In this document: piece by piece, positions 54,548-63,951 of the stretch
How the letters are laid out: every line of letters begins with the position of its first letter
Position numbering within the stretch: the first letter of the stretch is position 1
From: Methylophaga sp.
GTDB taxonomy: Bacteria > Pseudomonadota > Gammaproteobacteria > Nitrosococcales > Methylophagaceae
DNA length: 64,000 nucleotides
Reading direction: 5' to 3'
Assembly (NCBI GenBank): GCA_002706095.1
Contig: PAJP01000023.1
Coordinates: forward strand, 186,001 to 250,000
Program-made: the position numbers and the translations under genes
Notes under the pieces: generated by a model
What the model saw: the letters and a program-made list of their open reading frames with translations, nothing else
Database searches by the model: none
What the model was told of the DNA's origin: nothing

Positions 54548-54988
54548 ATGCCTTTTGTCATTGATTTTTGGCATTGGTGGGTATTAGGTGTCGGTCTGAT
54601 TATCATTGAAATACTGTTGCCGACTTTTTTTGCTCTATGGATGGGGATAGCGGCCTTCGTTACAGGACTGTTTTTATTCTTTTTTTCGGCGCTATCCTGG
54701 CAGTATCAGTTATTAATTTTTGCTTTGTTATCCATCATCAGTATTGTGGTCTGGCGACAATATTATCGTGAACACCCTTTGCTGAGTGATCAACCCAATT
54801 TAAATAAAAGAGGCGAGCAATACATAGGTCGAGTTATCACCTTACAGACACCGATTGTTGATGGTGTTGGCAAAATCAAGCTGGATGATTCGACATGGAA
54901 AATCCAGGGAAATGATAATCCAGCCGGTAAAAAAGTGAGGATTATTGCTTTAAACAACGTCGTCTTTACTGTGGAGTCTATCGACTGA
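54548..54988 (+). CDS. NfeD-family protein
   Basis: A 146-residue protein with two to three TM helices and a C-terminal OB-fold (IGRVITLQTPIVDGVGKIKLDDSTWKIQG). NfeD proteins pair with SPFH proteins, here the previous gene. It ends two bases before the phosphatase gene. Confidence 0.9.
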   Translation: MPFVIDFWHWWVLGVGLIIIEILLPTFFALWMGIAAFVTGLFLFFFSALSWQYQLLIFALLSIISIVVWRQYYREHPLLSDQPNLNKRGEQYIGRVITLQTPIVDGVGKIKLDDSTWKIQGNDNPAGKKVRIIALNNVVFTVESID

Positions 54989-54989
54989 C

Positions 54990-55592
54990 ATGTCTGTCAC
55001 GACTATTGATTTACTGCGGCATGGTGAGACGGAAGGTGAGGGAGTTTATCGAGGGCAGCAAGATTATTTGCTGACTGAAATTGGACGTGAACAGATGCAA
55101 TCAGTGCTGACGGATGAGTTACCCTGGCAGCAGATTATTACCTCACCACTGTCTCGCTGTGCCAGTTTTGCGGCAGATTTAAGTCGGGATACTGGTCTAA
55201 GTCTGGCATATGAGCCAAGATTTATTGAAATGTCTTTTGGCCAGTGGGAAGGAAAAACAGCAGAAGCCATAGAGGAAAACGATCCTCATCATTTCTTTGC
55301 TTTTTATGATGACCCTGTCCTCAATACACCGCCTCAAGCTGAAACGTTAATTGCCTTCCAACAACGCTGTATTTCAGCCTGGCAAGCGATGTTGAAACAA
55401 TATGGGCAGCGACATATTCTTCTAGTCACACATGCTGGTGTCATCAGATTATTATTGGCGCATATTTTATCGATGCCGTTACAAGCCCTTTTCCATATTG
55501 ATGTGCCTTTTGCCTGTCTGAGTCGAGTAGAAGTGTATAGTGATGGCAACGGTGACTTTGCCAGAGTGTTATTTCATGCAGGACAATTATGA
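54990..55592 (+). CDS. Histidine phosphatase family protein
   Basis: A 200-residue phosphoglycerate mutase-like enzyme: active RHGETEGEGVYRG with the phosphorylated His at the LLRHGE motif, and second His in LVTHAGVIRLLLAH. Alpha-ribazole phosphatase (CobC) is a close family, but no cobalamin synthesis genes are in the window and the role is open. Ends in a 4-base overlap with roxA. Confidence 0.86.
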   Translation: MSVTTIDLLRHGETEGEGVYRGQQDYLLTEIGREQMQSVLTDELPWQQIITSPLSRCASFAADLSRDTGLSLAYEPRFIEMSFGQWEGKTAEAIEENDPHHFFAFYDDPVLNTPPQAETLIAFQQRCISAWQAMLKQYGQRHILLVTHAGVIRLLLAHILSMPLQALFHIDVPFACLSRVEVYSDGNGDFARVLFHAGQL

Positions 55593-56755
55593 GTGAGTTT
55601 TTTAATACCGGATTATCTCAACAAACGTTTTTAGATGAGTACTGGCAAAAAAAACCACTACTGATTCGGCAAGCCTTTCCTGATTTTGAATCACCTATTA
55701 CCCCTGAAGAGCTTGCAGGCTTTGCTTGTCTGGAGGATGTGGAGTCACGGCTTATTGAAGAACACGCCAGCACTGGTCCATGGTTGTGTCGTCATGGCCC
55801 TTTTTCAGAAGATGATTTTGAGGCATTACCTGCATCACATTGGACGCTATTGGTTCAGGATATGGATAAGCATGAACCTGAATTAATAGACATTACACGT
55901 TGTTTTGATTTTATCCCTGACTGGCGACGTGATGATCTGATGATTAGTTATGCCCCCATTGGTGGGAGTGTCGGGCCCCATACGGATGGTTACGATGTGT
56001 TTTTACTGCAAGCAAAGGGGACTCGACGCTGGCAAGTCGGGGCTGAACCCCTTTTAGAAACCCGTTTAATTGAAGGGCTAGATCTGAAAATTCTGTCGGA
56101 ATTTACAGCTGATGAAAGCTGGGATCTGGAGCCCGGTGATATGCTGTATTTACCGCCACACTTTGCTCATCACGGTGTGGCGCAGAATGACTGCATGACG
56201 TTCTCAATTGGCTTCAGAGCGCCGACGCAAACAGAGGTGCTGGATGCTTACCTGCAAGAGCTTGCTGATTCAGACATAGGAGATGTGCACTACAGTGATC
56301 CTGATTTGAATGTGAATACAAGTGAAACAAAGATTGATAAAAGAGCGATGGCACGCTTCAAACAAAGCTTGATCGATACTATCAACCAGTCTGATACACT
56401 TCTACAGTCAGCAGTTGGTCGTTTAGTTACTCAGACTAAACCATCACTGGAGTGGTTAGCTGATGAATATATCCAAGATAACGACCCAATGTCTTTATCC
56501 ACTCAGTTTGAATCTGGTGGCATATTACAGCGCAATCGCTATATTAGAATGGCTTGGACAGAAAGCGAAAACCATCTGTTTCTGTTTATTGCTGGGGAAA
56601 AATTGACTCTTTCAGCATCCTATCAATCGATGATGAATATGCTGACTGGAGTGTTACCCATAAGCCTTCAGCAATGGGAATCACTCCAGCAATATGAGGG
56701 CGCAGAGCAGGTGTTGAATGCGTTAATTCAACACGGTGGTTGGTACTGGGAATAA
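55589..56755 (+). CDS. Ribosomal protein L16 arginine 3-hydroxylase-like cupin
   Basis: A 388-residue JmjC-like oxygenase of the YcfD/RoxA group, which hydroxylates an Arg of ribosomal L16 in E. coli. Fe ligands: HTDGYDVFLLQAKGTRRWQVG (H and D) and LPPHFAHHGVA (second His); 2-oxoglutarate Arg lies in FRAPTQTE. C-terminal helical domain from about 245. Overlaps the phosphatase by 4 bases. Confidence 0.9.
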   Translation: MSEFFNTGLSQQTFLDEYWQKKPLLIRQAFPDFESPITPEELAGFACLEDVESRLIEEHASTGPWLCRHGPFSEDDFEALPASHWTLLVQDMDKHEPELIDITRCFDFIPDWRRDDLMISYAPIGGSVGPHTDGYDVFLLQAKGTRRWQVGAEPLLETRLIEGLDLKILSEFTADESWDLEPGDMLYLPPHFAHHGVAQNDCMTFSIGFRAPTQTEVLDAYLQELADSDIGDVHYSDPDLNVNTSETKIDKRAMARFKQSLIDTINQSDTLLQSAVGRLVTQTKPSLEWLADEYIQDNDPMSLSTQFESGGILQRNRYIRMAWTESENHLFLFIAGEKLTLSASYQSMMNMLTGVLPISLQQWESLQQYEGAEQVLNALIQHGGWYWE

Positions 56756-56760
56756 GGCGT

Positions 56761-57276
56761 TTAACTCGGCTTTTTTCTGTTAAAAGTGGTTTTATGACAT
56801 TTCGGGCAAGGGGGGATGCGACTTGTTTTTTTGAAATGTAATTCACAACCGCATGATTCACAGTAGAGGGCGCCAATCCCTGTTACTTCCCCTGTGTGGT
56901 ACTGCTGAAGCTTAGTGGCCTGCTGGGCTAACTGGTCTAATTCCAGTCGCGTCTTGTCTGCCACAGTAGCAAATAAATCCAGTAATCGTGCTTCAACAAG
57001 CTGTAAATCAAAGGTCAGCCATGTTGAGAATGTTTTTCCTGTTGATTCAAGATAATCAGCTGCATCATGTAAATCGCGTTGTATATAAGTGGCGATTATT
57101 TCAGCTTCTTCTTGGGTAAGTTCACGTAATTCAATCGCTTGCTGTTTGGCCTTATCAAGGTTTCGCTGCAGGGTTGGCATAGCCTGTTGCTCAGCTTCAT
57201 CCAAGAAGTTATTCAGACGTTCCATCATTTTATCGTAGGCATCGGTGAGTTTTTTTTCTAAATTATCTTCATTCAT
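56761..57276 (-). CDS. YbeL-like zinc-ribbon (DUF1451) protein
   Basis: A 171-residue protein with a long N-terminal helix region and a C-terminal zinc ribbon: YCESCGCELHFKK then CPKCHKTTFNRK, two CxxC pairs. E. coli YbeL is the same family; function unknown. Convergent with the L16 hydroxylase and divergent from dsbB. Confidence 0.85.
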   Translation of the reverse strand: MNEDNLEKKLTDAYDKMMERLNNFLDEAEQQAMPTLQRNLDKAKQQAIELRELTQEEAEIIATYIQRDLHDAADYLESTGKTFSTWLTFDLQLVEARLLDLFATVADKTRLELDQLAQQATKLQQYHTGEVTGIGALYCESCGCELHFKKTSRIPPCPKCHKTTFNRKKPS

Positions 57277-57347
57277 TGCCTTACTCCTTTTATCCTTGCG
57301 TCTTTTAGGTTAACTTAGCACAGATTAATCGACTTAAGGAGTCTGTT

Positions 57348-57851
57348 TTGAACTCATTTCGTGGCGTCTTTCTCTTTGGCTTTCTTGCCTGTTTGAGTAT
57401 GTTGCTTATCGCTGGTTACTTTCAGTTTATTGAACATCTGGAGCCTTGTCCCTTGTGTATCCTGCAACGTGTGATGGTACTTATTGCTGGTGTGTTCTTT
57501 TTGATAGGTGCTATTCACAATCCCGTGACAACAGGACGACGAATTTATGGGTTCTTGGTTTTCTTGGCAGCGGGACTGGGTGCCGCTATATCCGCTCGAC
57601 ATGTATGGATTCAAAATCTACCGGAAGATCAGATACCTAGTTGTGGTCCAGGGTTGAACTTTATCTTAGAAAATTTCCCATTGAGTCAAGCCGTTGATAT
57701 GGTATTGAAGGGCTCAGGTGAATGCGCAGACGTCCTTTGGACCTTCCTCAATCTCAGCATTCCTGCTTGGACATTGGTTGCCTTTATTCTGATGTGCTTA
57801 GTAGGGTTGAAGCAGTTATTTGGTCAGCATAAACAGCCAGATTTCATCTGA
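57348..57851 (+). CDS. dsbB: Disulfide bond formation protein B
   Basis: Re-oxidises DsbA and passes electrons to quinones. The 167-residue, four-TM protein has the first Cys pair in CPLCILQRVM and the second pair around PSCGPGLNF and GSGECADVLW, as in DsbB. The start is TTG at 57348 with AAGGAG 7 bases upstream. A perfect 15-bp palindrome covers the stop codon. Confidence 0.93.
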   Translation: MNSFRGVFLFGFLACLSMLLIAGYFQFIEHLEPCPLCILQRVMVLIAGVFFLIGAIHNPVTTGRRIYGFLVFLAAGLGAAISARHVWIQNLPEDQIPSCGPGLNFILENFPLSQAVDMVLKGSGECADVLWTFLNLSIPAWTLVAFILMCLVGLKQLFGQHKQPDFI

Positions 57852-57873
57852 ATTAGATTAATTCAGATGAAAT
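57841..57873. repeat. 15-bp inverted repeat over the dsbB stop codon
   Basis: ATTTCATCTGAATTA (57841-57855) and TAATTCAGATGAAAT (57859-57873) are a perfect pair around GAT. The TGA stop lies at 57849-57851. There is no following T run on either strand, so it may be an mRNA 3' end stabiliser or weak terminator rather than a standard one. Confidence 0.7.
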
Positions 57874-57935
57874 TTATGGTGTTATAAGAGTTTATTTTTG
57901 ACGCTTTGCCACTGACGTGGCCGGGTGAGGTAGGG

Positions 57936-58154
57936 TTAGCGTGCGCGGTAGACAATACGACCTTTAGTTAAATCGTATGGCGTCAGCTGTACAGTGACTT
58001 TGTCACCTGTAAGAATACGAATATAGTTTTTACGCATTTTGCCTGAAATATGCGCTGTAACCACATGGCCGTTTTCCAGTTCAACACGGAATGTGGTGTT
58101 AGGCATGGTATCAATTACTGTGCCTTCAAACTCAATATGTTCTTCTTTTGCCAT
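57936..58154 (-). CDS. infA: Translation initiation factor IF-1
   Basis: A 72-residue S1/OB-fold protein: [20 protein letters not shown], ending KGRIVYRAR, the standard IF-1 length. The ATG at 58154 is the known family start; upstream in-frame codons are not used. It follows bpt and aat in the classic gammaproteobacterial order. Confidence 0.97.
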   Translation of the reverse strand: MAKEEHIEFEGTVIDTMPNTTFRVELENGHVVTAHISGKMRKNYIRILTGDKVTVQLTPYDLTKGRIVYRAR

Positions 58155-58210
58155 AAACTCTAATGTTCTTGAATAAAAAAGAACCATTTTGCCGTAAAAT
58201 GACTGATTAT

Positions 58211-58912
58211 TCAAAGTTTTTTATCTAACTTCTGCCAATCGGTGTAATAACCCTCTAATCCTGAAAAATTAGTCTTATATGACATTTTAGGGCTCTCGGC
58301 GATCCAATAACCCAGATAAAGCCATGAAAGATCATAGTTTTTGGCTAATTCAATTTGTTTAAGAATGGCAAATGTCCCTAAACTGCGTTTAGCGAGGTCA
58401 GGATCAAAGAAAGTATAAAAAGCTGAGGCCCCGTTGATGACAAAATCTGTCACAGCTATCCCAATCAGCTTGTTTTCCAGCCAGAATTCAATAAATGCAC
58501 TATCGCACCAACTGCTAGTCAGAAAGTTGGTATAGCTTGATGGGGTGGGGTTATCCATGCCTCCCCCCAAATGTCGACCAGCAAGATAACGCTCATATAA
58601 TTCAAAATGTACCGGATTAAATTCAGCTGGATGAATTTTAGTTTGCACATCCTGATTACGTTTTAAACAGCGCTTCTGACTTCTGTTAGGTTTAAACTGG
58701 GCAATATCAATTCGCACTGGTACACAGGATGAGCACTCTGCGCAAAATGGCCGATATATGTGATCCCCGCTTCTCCTGAATCCATGTTGAATCAGATGAC
58801 TGTACAGGTGCTTACTCGCCGGTTTATTTGGGTCGGGATAAAGGTTTCTGGCCTGCCTGTCACTAAGGTATGAACAGGCATGAGGTTGGTCTTGATAAAA
58901 ATTCAGGCTCAT
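58211..58912 (-). CDS. bpt: Aspartate/glutamate leucyltransferase
   Basis: A 233-residue transferase adding Leu from tRNA to N-terminal Asp/Glu, tagging proteins for Clp[11 protein letters not shown] near residue 13 and [13 protein letters not shown] at about 57-69 are the conserved N-terminal Cys region of this family; the remainder includes [17 protein letters not shown] and the terminal [11 protein letters not shown]. It overlaps aat by 4 bases. Confidence 0.94.
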   Translation of the reverse strand: MSLNFYQDQPHACSYLSDRQARNLYPDPNKPASKHLYSHLIQHGFRRSGDHIYRPFCAECSSCVPVRIDIAQFKPNRSQKRCLKRNQDVQTKIHPAEFNPVHFELYERYLAGRHLGGGMDNPTPSSYTNFLTSSWCDSAFIEFWLENKLIGIAVTDFVINGASAFYTFFDPDLAKRSLGTFAILKQIELAKNYDLSWLYLGYWIAESPKMSYKTNFSGLEGYYTDWQKLDKKL

Positions 58913-59631
58913 AGTGCGTAGGGTAAATCAGCATCTAACTGCCATTGACTGGGCGATACTTTGACAGAACATAACTTATCCAGTCTTTTGATAAATTCTG
59001 CTCTGGGGATTTCTTCTCCCCCCATACGCGATAGGTGATCGGAGTATATCTGACAGTCTATCATCGGCATGTCCCAGCGTTGTAATTGTTGGCATAAGGC
59101 GATGAGCGCAACTTTAGAACTGTCTGGTACAAAACTAAACATGGATTCACCAAAAAATGCTTTGCCTACAGAAACACCATAAAGACCACCAACCAGTTCA
59201 TTATCTTTCCAGCATTCAATACTATGTGCATATCCCTGATGGTGTAAATCAGTATAAGCCTCGATCATATTATTGTGTATCCACGTCCGGTTATCTGGAT
59301 CAGTAGGTTGATTCTGTCTCGGTGCCGAACACGCTTTCATGACCTGTTCGAATGCGCGATCCATTGTGACGGTAAACTGTCCTTTCCGTAATATCTTATT
59401 AAGGCTTTTACTGATATGAACATCATCTGTGAAAAGAACCATACGTGGATCAGGACACCACCATAAAATCGGGTCATTTTTATTAAACCAGGGGAAAATG
59501 CCACGTTGATAGGCATCCAGTAATCTTGCTGGAGACAGATCACCGCCAGCAGCTAATAAACCATGATCTGTCGCTTTTTCCACAGGCGGGAAATGACTTT
59601 GTGAGTCGGCAGCCAACCAAGTGATAGACAT
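58909..59631 (-). CDS. aat: Leucyl/phenylalanyl-tRNA-protein transferase
   Basis: A 240-residue transferase adding Leu or Phe to N-terminal Arg/Lys. Markers: GLLAAGGDLSPARLLDAYQRGIFPWF, then ILWWCPDPRMVLF, GLYGVSVGKAFFGESMFS and MPMIDCQIYSDHLSRMGGEEI. It ends in the bpt overlap. Confidence 0.96.
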   Translation of the reverse strand: MSITWLAADSQSHFPPVEKATDHGLLAAGGDLSPARLLDAYQRGIFPWFNKNDPILWWCPDPRMVLFTDDVHISKSLNKILRKGQFTVTMDRAFEQVMKACSAPRQNQPTDPDNRTWIHNNMIEAYTDLHHQGYAHSIECWKDNELVGGLYGVSVGKAFFGESMFSFVPDSSKVALIALCQQLQRWDMPMIDCQIYSDHLSRMGGEEIPRAEFIKRLDKLCSVKVSPSQWQLDADLPYAL

Positions 59632-59634
59632 AAC

Positions 59635-60822
59635 TTAATCTTGTAGTTGAATAGTGAGTTGTTTTGCCCACTGAATAGATTCTAAATAAGTTTTGACTAA
59701 TATTTCTCTTGGAACAGGTGAAGTGGATATGGTTTCCCAATCCGCTTGTTCATAACTCAAAGTATCTGCTAAAGCTCTTCCTGCAGGTCCTTGTTTATCT
59801 ATCAAGGCTGTTTTAAGTTCAGCGGTCAATGGTAAGGGGTCAACAATATCGACAAGTGGTTTATCCAACATGGCATCCAGAACCGACAGAAGACCGACGG
59901 TGAAAAACATATCTGAATGTCCTTTATAGTATTTGGCTAGTAGCTCACACATTCTGCCGCGAAACATGGCGACATGACGTAATTCATTCGGTTTATCATC
60001 AATACCTGATAAACATAATAAACTTGCCCATGTTTTAATTTTATTGAGCCCAAGCATGACTATCGCTTGTTTGGTACTTTCCACTTTTTTAGGCAAACCA
60101 AAAAAGGCGGAGTTGATTAAACGCAAAAGTTTATAACTGAGCGTGATGTCTTGATTAATAATCTCAGTTAAATCTTCGGCTTCTACATCAGTGTCTTGAA
60201 GACGCACCAATAATGACATTAATGTTTGCGTTGACGGGGTTAATTGATGACCTGTACTTTGATCAGGCTTGGTATAAAAATCACCTTCCAGCAAATCTAG
60301 GTGATGCGCTTTGCAATAGTGATACTGTTCGATGTTGTTAACATTGATAGCACACAAAACGTCATAGTGTGCACGCCATGCTTGAATTTCTTGATTAGTC
60401 AGTTGTTGTAAATTTTCTTGTGCGAGGTCAATCAATAATGTCTTGTACTGATGCCCATTCATGGAGTTATGCAATCGATTTGCATAATTTATGGCACGAT
60501 GATGAGCCGGTGGTGGCTGTTGGGTATTAATGTCTAAAGTTAGAGAGGCATTTATTTTAGGTAGATCCAGAAGAGCATGGTGCCATGACTCTGGAATTGA
60601 TAACAGCGCACTAGAACTATGGTTAATATCTAACACAATGTTGGGCAGTGACTGGACAAAGTCAGGAACGGGACTATCGTCCTTTAACTTTTGTCCTTCA
60701 AGATCATAAAAGCTTAAATGATATCCGGCGACATCCAATTCATCATTGATGAATAAGGGGTGACGGTGAATTAAACCCGAAAAAGTTTTTAATTGTTCTA
60801 AAGCGACTTCGTCCTGCGCCAT
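59635..60822 (-). CDS. HDOD protein with degenerate EAL-like N-terminus
   Basis: A 395-residue signalling protein. The first half resembles an EAL domain but lacks its Glu-x-Leu active site (HPLFINDELDVAGYHLSFY). The second half from about 190 is HDOD (LTEIINQDITLSYKLLRLINSAFFGLPKKVESTKQAIVMLG). The YuxH-like family acts as non-enzymatic signalling scaffolds. It precedes recR by 32 bases on the reverse strand in the genome but is downstream in transcription. Confidence 0.87.
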   Translation of the reverse strand: MAQDEVALEQLKTFSGLIHRHPLFINDELDVAGYHLSFYDLEGQKLKDDSPVPDFVQSLPNIVLDINHSSSALLSIPESWHHALLDLPKINASLTLDINTQQPPPAHHRAINYANRLHNSMNGHQYKTLLIDLAQENLQQLTNQEIQAWRAHYDVLCAINVNNIEQYHYCKAHHLDLLEGDFYTKPDQSTGHQLTPSTQTLMSLLVRLQDTDVEAEDLTEIINQDITLSYKLLRLINSAFFGLPKKVESTKQAIVMLGLNKIKTWASLLCLSGIDDKPNELRHVAMFRGRMCELLAKYYKGHSDMFFTVGLLSVLDAMLDKPLVDIVDPLPLTAELKTALIDKQGPAGRALADTLSYEQADWETISTSPVPREILVKTYLESIQWAKQLTIQLQD

Positions 60823-60854
60823 AAGTAAATGCTCTCTTTAAGCTAGCCATCACC

Positions 60855-61454
60855 TCAAAGCGACTCTCTTCCTGAGAATGCGTGAGAAAGGGTGCCACTG
60901 TCAACATATTCGAGCTCACCTCCCAGTGGAATACCATGAGCAAGTCGACTGACTTTGATATTGCGGGCTCTGGCCAGTTCACCGATAAAATGAGCCGTTG
61001 CTTCACCTTCCACGGTAGGGTTGGTAGCCAAAATAACTTCTTCGATAGTGTTTTGATCTAACCATTCAATCAATTTGGGAATGCCCAATGCTTCAGGACC
61101 GATACCATCCAGCGGCGATAAATGGCCTGATAATACAAAATATTGTCCTTGGTATTGGGTTGCTTGTTCAATAGCAAGTACGTCGCTTGGCATTTCTACA
61201 ATACACAAAATGTCTTGTTGGCGACGCTCATCAGCACATCGTGAACAGAGTTCTGTTTCAGATAGAATTCTGCAACGATTACAATGTTTTACGTTTTCTA
61301 ATGCATGAGTAAGCGCCTGAGCTAGACGTTGACCACCATCTCGATTACGCTCAAGCAAATGGAATGTCATACGTTGTGCTGATTTTGGCCCTACGCCTGG
61401 TAAACAGCGAAGCGCACTTATCAACTCATCAATACTGGGACCGAGTTTTGCCAT
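60855..61454 (-). CDS. recR: Recombination protein RecR
   Basis: A 199-residue recombination mediator. Visible: helix-hairpin-helix [20 protein letters not shown], zinc finger [19 protein letters not shown] (four Cys), Toprim region ([16 protein letters not shown] and [16 protein letters not shown]) and the Walker B-like tail. With RecO it loads RecA on gaps. Placed after ybaB and dnaX as usual. Confidence 0.97.
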   Translation of the reverse strand: MAKLGPSIDELISALRCLPGVGPKSAQRMTFHLLERNRDGGQRLAQALTHALENVKHCNRCRILSETELCSRCADERRQQDILCIVEMPSDVLAIEQATQYQGQYFVLSGHLSPLDGIGPEALGIPKLIEWLDQNTIEEVILATNPTVEGEATAHFIGELARARNIKVSRLAHGIPLGGELEYVDSGTLSHAFSGRESL

Positions 61455-61463
61455 GTTATAAGG

Positions 61464-61772
61464 CTAAAATGGCATTTTCATGCCAGGAGGTAGCATGCCT
61501 GACATACGTTCTTGAGTGGTTTGTTCTACTTGGCGGTTTGCGTCATTAACAGCAGCAGCGATTAAATCTTCCAGCATTTCTTTATCATCTTCAAATAACG
61601 CATCTTCAATTTGAACGCGCTTAATGTCATGTTTACCTGTCATGGTAATTTTGACCATTCCACCACCGGCTTGTCCGGTGACTTCGACAGAAGCCAATTC
61701 TTTTTGTGCTTTTTCCATATTGGCCTGCATTTGCTGGGCCTGTTTCATCAGATTGCCTAAACCACCTTTCAT
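61464..61772 (-). CDS. YbaB/EbfC nucleoid-associated protein
   Basis: A 102-residue DNA-binding homodimer protein: [27 protein letters not shown], then [25 protein letters not shown] and [21 protein letters not shown]. Placed between dnaX and recR, 9 bases from recR. Widely conserved. Confidence 0.96.
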   Translation of the reverse strand: MKGGLGNLMKQAQQMQANMEKAQKELASVEVTGQAGGGMVKITMTGKHDIKRVQIEDALFEDDKEMLEDLIAAAVNDANRQVEQTTQERMSGMLPPGMKMPF

Positions 61773-61788
61773 GGAATGTCCTCTTTAC

Positions 61789-63627
61789 TTAATCTAAGGG
61801 TTTTATTGTACTTTCAATTACACGAGCATTAAATGTGTTCTTAATCACTTCGATAGTGGGGTCAGTCTGGATAGATTCAATAGCCTGTTGCTGTTTTTGT
61901 GCGAGTTGTTCAGCTCTTTCAACCGCTACTGTCGGCCCTGAATGCAAACTATCGGGATCATGATTGAATATGACACTGACATTCTGATCGAGTTTCTGCT
62001 GTAATGCTTGTTCGAGGCGTTCTTTTGATTTTGAGGTCGCTAAATGAGCAAGTTCAGGCGATAACGATAGTTGAAGTGTGCGTTCTTCACATCGAATAAA
62101 GGCGCTATTCTCGGCTAATTGTCGCGTTAAAGCAGACAGTTTGAGTTCTGAAATGATTTGCGTCCAGTTTGCAGGGGACAAATCAACACTGATCAAAGTC
62201 TCTTCATCGACGCTGGGAAGCGAGTCAGCTAAAGCTTCTTTTGTATGTTTTTCGTTTACCTGAGTATCAGTGTTCTTTTGAATATTCTGGTCATGATTTA
62301 ACTCAGGTCTGGGCTGTGGCTTTTCTAATGGTGCTGCGGGCTTTTGTGAAGAAAAGGCTGAATGGGTTGTTGAATCATTCGGCTCTGAATGATGTTCATG
62401 TCGACTCAATACCGGGGCTGATGCGTTTAGTTCTTTGCTGTCTGAGCTGTTGGCATTGCTGACTGTTACCGGCGGTTCAGTGACGGCCGGTTTACTAGGC
62501 GTGTCAGACTTTTTTGCTGGGGGATTCCCATTGTTGGGTTCGCCAGTCCGAGGCTGAAAACTTAGCATCCGTAATAACGTCATATCAAAACCGCTTTTCG
62601 GGTCAGCGGCCCATGGTAGATCTCGCTTACCATGCAGAGCAATTTGATAAAGTAATTGCACGGTTTCAGCATCAAACGTGTTGGCCAAGTCCTTTAGACT
62701 GGAGCTGTCTTTTTCTTCCGACGCTAAATCCTGAATGTGTTGATAGCTTGCTATCTTTTGTAAACCATCCAAAATCGCATTAAGAATAACTTCAAAGTCG
62801 CGGCCAAGTACTGCTAAATCACCAGAGAGTTGCAGTAATGCTTTTGCATCTCTTTGTTGAAGTGCGCTCAGTAATTGATAGACCTGATCTTGGTTGATGC
62901 TGCCAAGCATTTGGAAAACCACATCAGTCGTGACATTTCCGTTCCCAAAAGCAATCGCTTGATCTAATAAACTCAGCGCATCACGCATGCTGCCGTCAGC
63001 TGCACGAGCGAGTTCTATTAAAGCGGGATGTTCAAATGAGAGATTTTCTTGGCCTAAAATGTACGACAGATGTTCACTAATCTGAGTGATATCCAAACGT
63101 CTTAAGTTAAATTGTAGGCAACGCGACAAGATGGTGACAGGTAATTTCTGAGGATCTGTTGTGGCGAACAAGAATTTAACGTGAGGAGGGGGTTCTTCCA
63201 GTGTTTTTAATAGTGCATTAAAACTACTGGTCGATAACATGTGCACTTCGTCGATTAAGTAAACTTTATAACGACCACGACTTGGCGCATATTGCACGTT
63301 GTCGAGGAGTTCACGTGTGTCATCCACTTTTGTCCTGGACGCGGCATCGACCTCAATTAAATCGACAAAGCGACCACTATCTACTTCGACACAGCTCTGG
63401 CATTCACCACATGGGGTAGAGCTGACGCCTTGTTCACAGTTGAGGGATTTGGCGAAGATTCTCGCCAGTGTCGTTTTACCAACACCACGTGTACCAGAAA
63501 ACAGAAAGGCGTGATGCAGTCGGTTTTGATCCAGGCCGTTGATTAAAGCACGTAAGACATGTTGTTGCCCAACGACTTGTTCAAATGTTTTAGGTCGCCA
63601 CTTACGGGCTAAAACCAGATAACTCAT
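61789..63627 (-). CDS. dnaX: DNA polymerase III tau/gamma subunit
   Basis: Clamp-loader ATPase of 612 residues. Walker A is FSGTRGVGKTTLARIF at about 43-58, zinc-binding Cys cluster near 64-79 (CEQG...CGECQSC), Walker B/Glu IDEVHML and sensor ATTDPQKLP. The tau part after residue 370 binds DnaB and the polymerase. An AAAAAAG slippery site at codon 371-373 would give a gamma form of about 374 residues, as in E. coli. Confidence 0.97.
   Translation of the reverse strand: MSYLVLARKWRPKTFEQVVGQQHVLRALINGLDQNRLHHAFLFSGTRGVGKTTLARIFAKSLNCEQGVSSTPCGECQSCVEVDSGRFVDLIEVDAASRTKVDDTRELLDNVQYAPSRGRYKVYLIDEVHMLSTSSFNALLKTLEEPPPHVKFLFATTDPQKLPVTILSRCLQFNLRRLDITQISEHLSYILGQENLSFEHPALIELARAADGSMRDALSLLDQAIAFGNGNVTTDVVFQMLGSINQDQVYQLLSALQQRDAKALLQLSGDLAVLGRDFEVILNAILDGLQKIASYQHIQDLASEEKDSSSLKDLANTFDAETVQLLYQIALHGKRDLPWAADPKSGFDMTLLRMLSFQPRTGEPNNGNPPAKKSDTPSKPAVTEPPVTVSNANSSDSKELNASAPVLSRHEHHSEPNDSTTHSAFSSQKPAAPLEKPQPRPELNHDQNIQKNTDTQVNEKHTKEALADSLPSVDEETLISVDLSPANWTQIISELKLSALTRQLAENSAFIRCEERTLQLSLSPELAHLATSKSKERLEQALQQKLDQNVSVIFNHDPDSLHSGPTVAVERAEQLAQKQQQAIESIQTDPTIEVIKNTFNARVIESTIKPLD
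62504..62517 (-). promoter_or_regulatory. Putative dnaX -1 programmed frameshift site
   Basis: On the minus strand codons GCA AAA AAG TCT GAC (start 62517) hold A AAA AAG exactly in phase as in E. coli dnaX. Slipping back one base reads GTC TGA, adding Val and stopping at 62506-62504, so gamma would be 374 residues. A 6-bp stem ACCGGC/GCCGGT lies 17 bases further on (62491 to 62468). Slip is inferred, not observed. Confidence 0.7.
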
Positions 63628-63660
63628 CGGTTATTAGACACCCGGTTAACTTAATGTTTA

Positions 63661-63776
63661 GGGTGGCGACCCACACCAGCCGAATCTCGGCGCCCGAGTC
63701 CGAAGGCTCCGCTGCTCCCTTCCGGGCCTGACGGGGTCACCAACATATCGTCGCGAGGAGACCAATGCAGGCCACC
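63661..63776 (-). ncRNA. ffs: Signal recognition particle 4.5S RNA
   Basis: Read on the minus strand it forms a hairpin with GGTGGC at the 5' end pairing to GCCACC at the 3' end. The conserved domain IV is plain: GTCAGGCCCGGAAGGGAGCAGC, which holds the GGAA tetraloop and the symmetric bulge. It binds Ffh and lies just upstream of dnaX, the usual gammaproteobacterial position. Ends are taken from the pairing and may be off by several bases. Confidence 0.92.
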
Positions 63777-63885
63777 ATAGAGCGACACATTCTATGTCTT
63801 TATTGTAGTTTTTTCCATCCTATTTTGCTTTTAATCATGACATCGTCACATCAAACAAGCAGTTAGGGGCTTTATCATTGTAGAA

Positions 63886-63951
63886 AGGAGGAGGCTAATA
63901 TTCATGAGATGCGCTGATGTGTTATTTCCTCCTCTTGAATTAAGTTTATGA
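63886..63951 (+). other. Possible leader ORF with SD-sequestering hairpin at right edge
   Basis: A very strong AGGAGGAGG (63886-63894) is followed 9 bases later by ATG (63904) of a 15-codon ORF MRCADVLFPPLELSL ending 63951. CCTCCTC (63928-63934) inside the ORF can pair with GAGGAGG (63888-63894) and mask it. It looks like a leader peptide or regulatory 5' region, but no downstream gene is visible before the window ends. Confidence 0.25.

Noticed and set aside
54990..55592. Calling the histidine phosphatase CobC
   Set aside because: No cobalamin synthesis genes are present and the family is broad.
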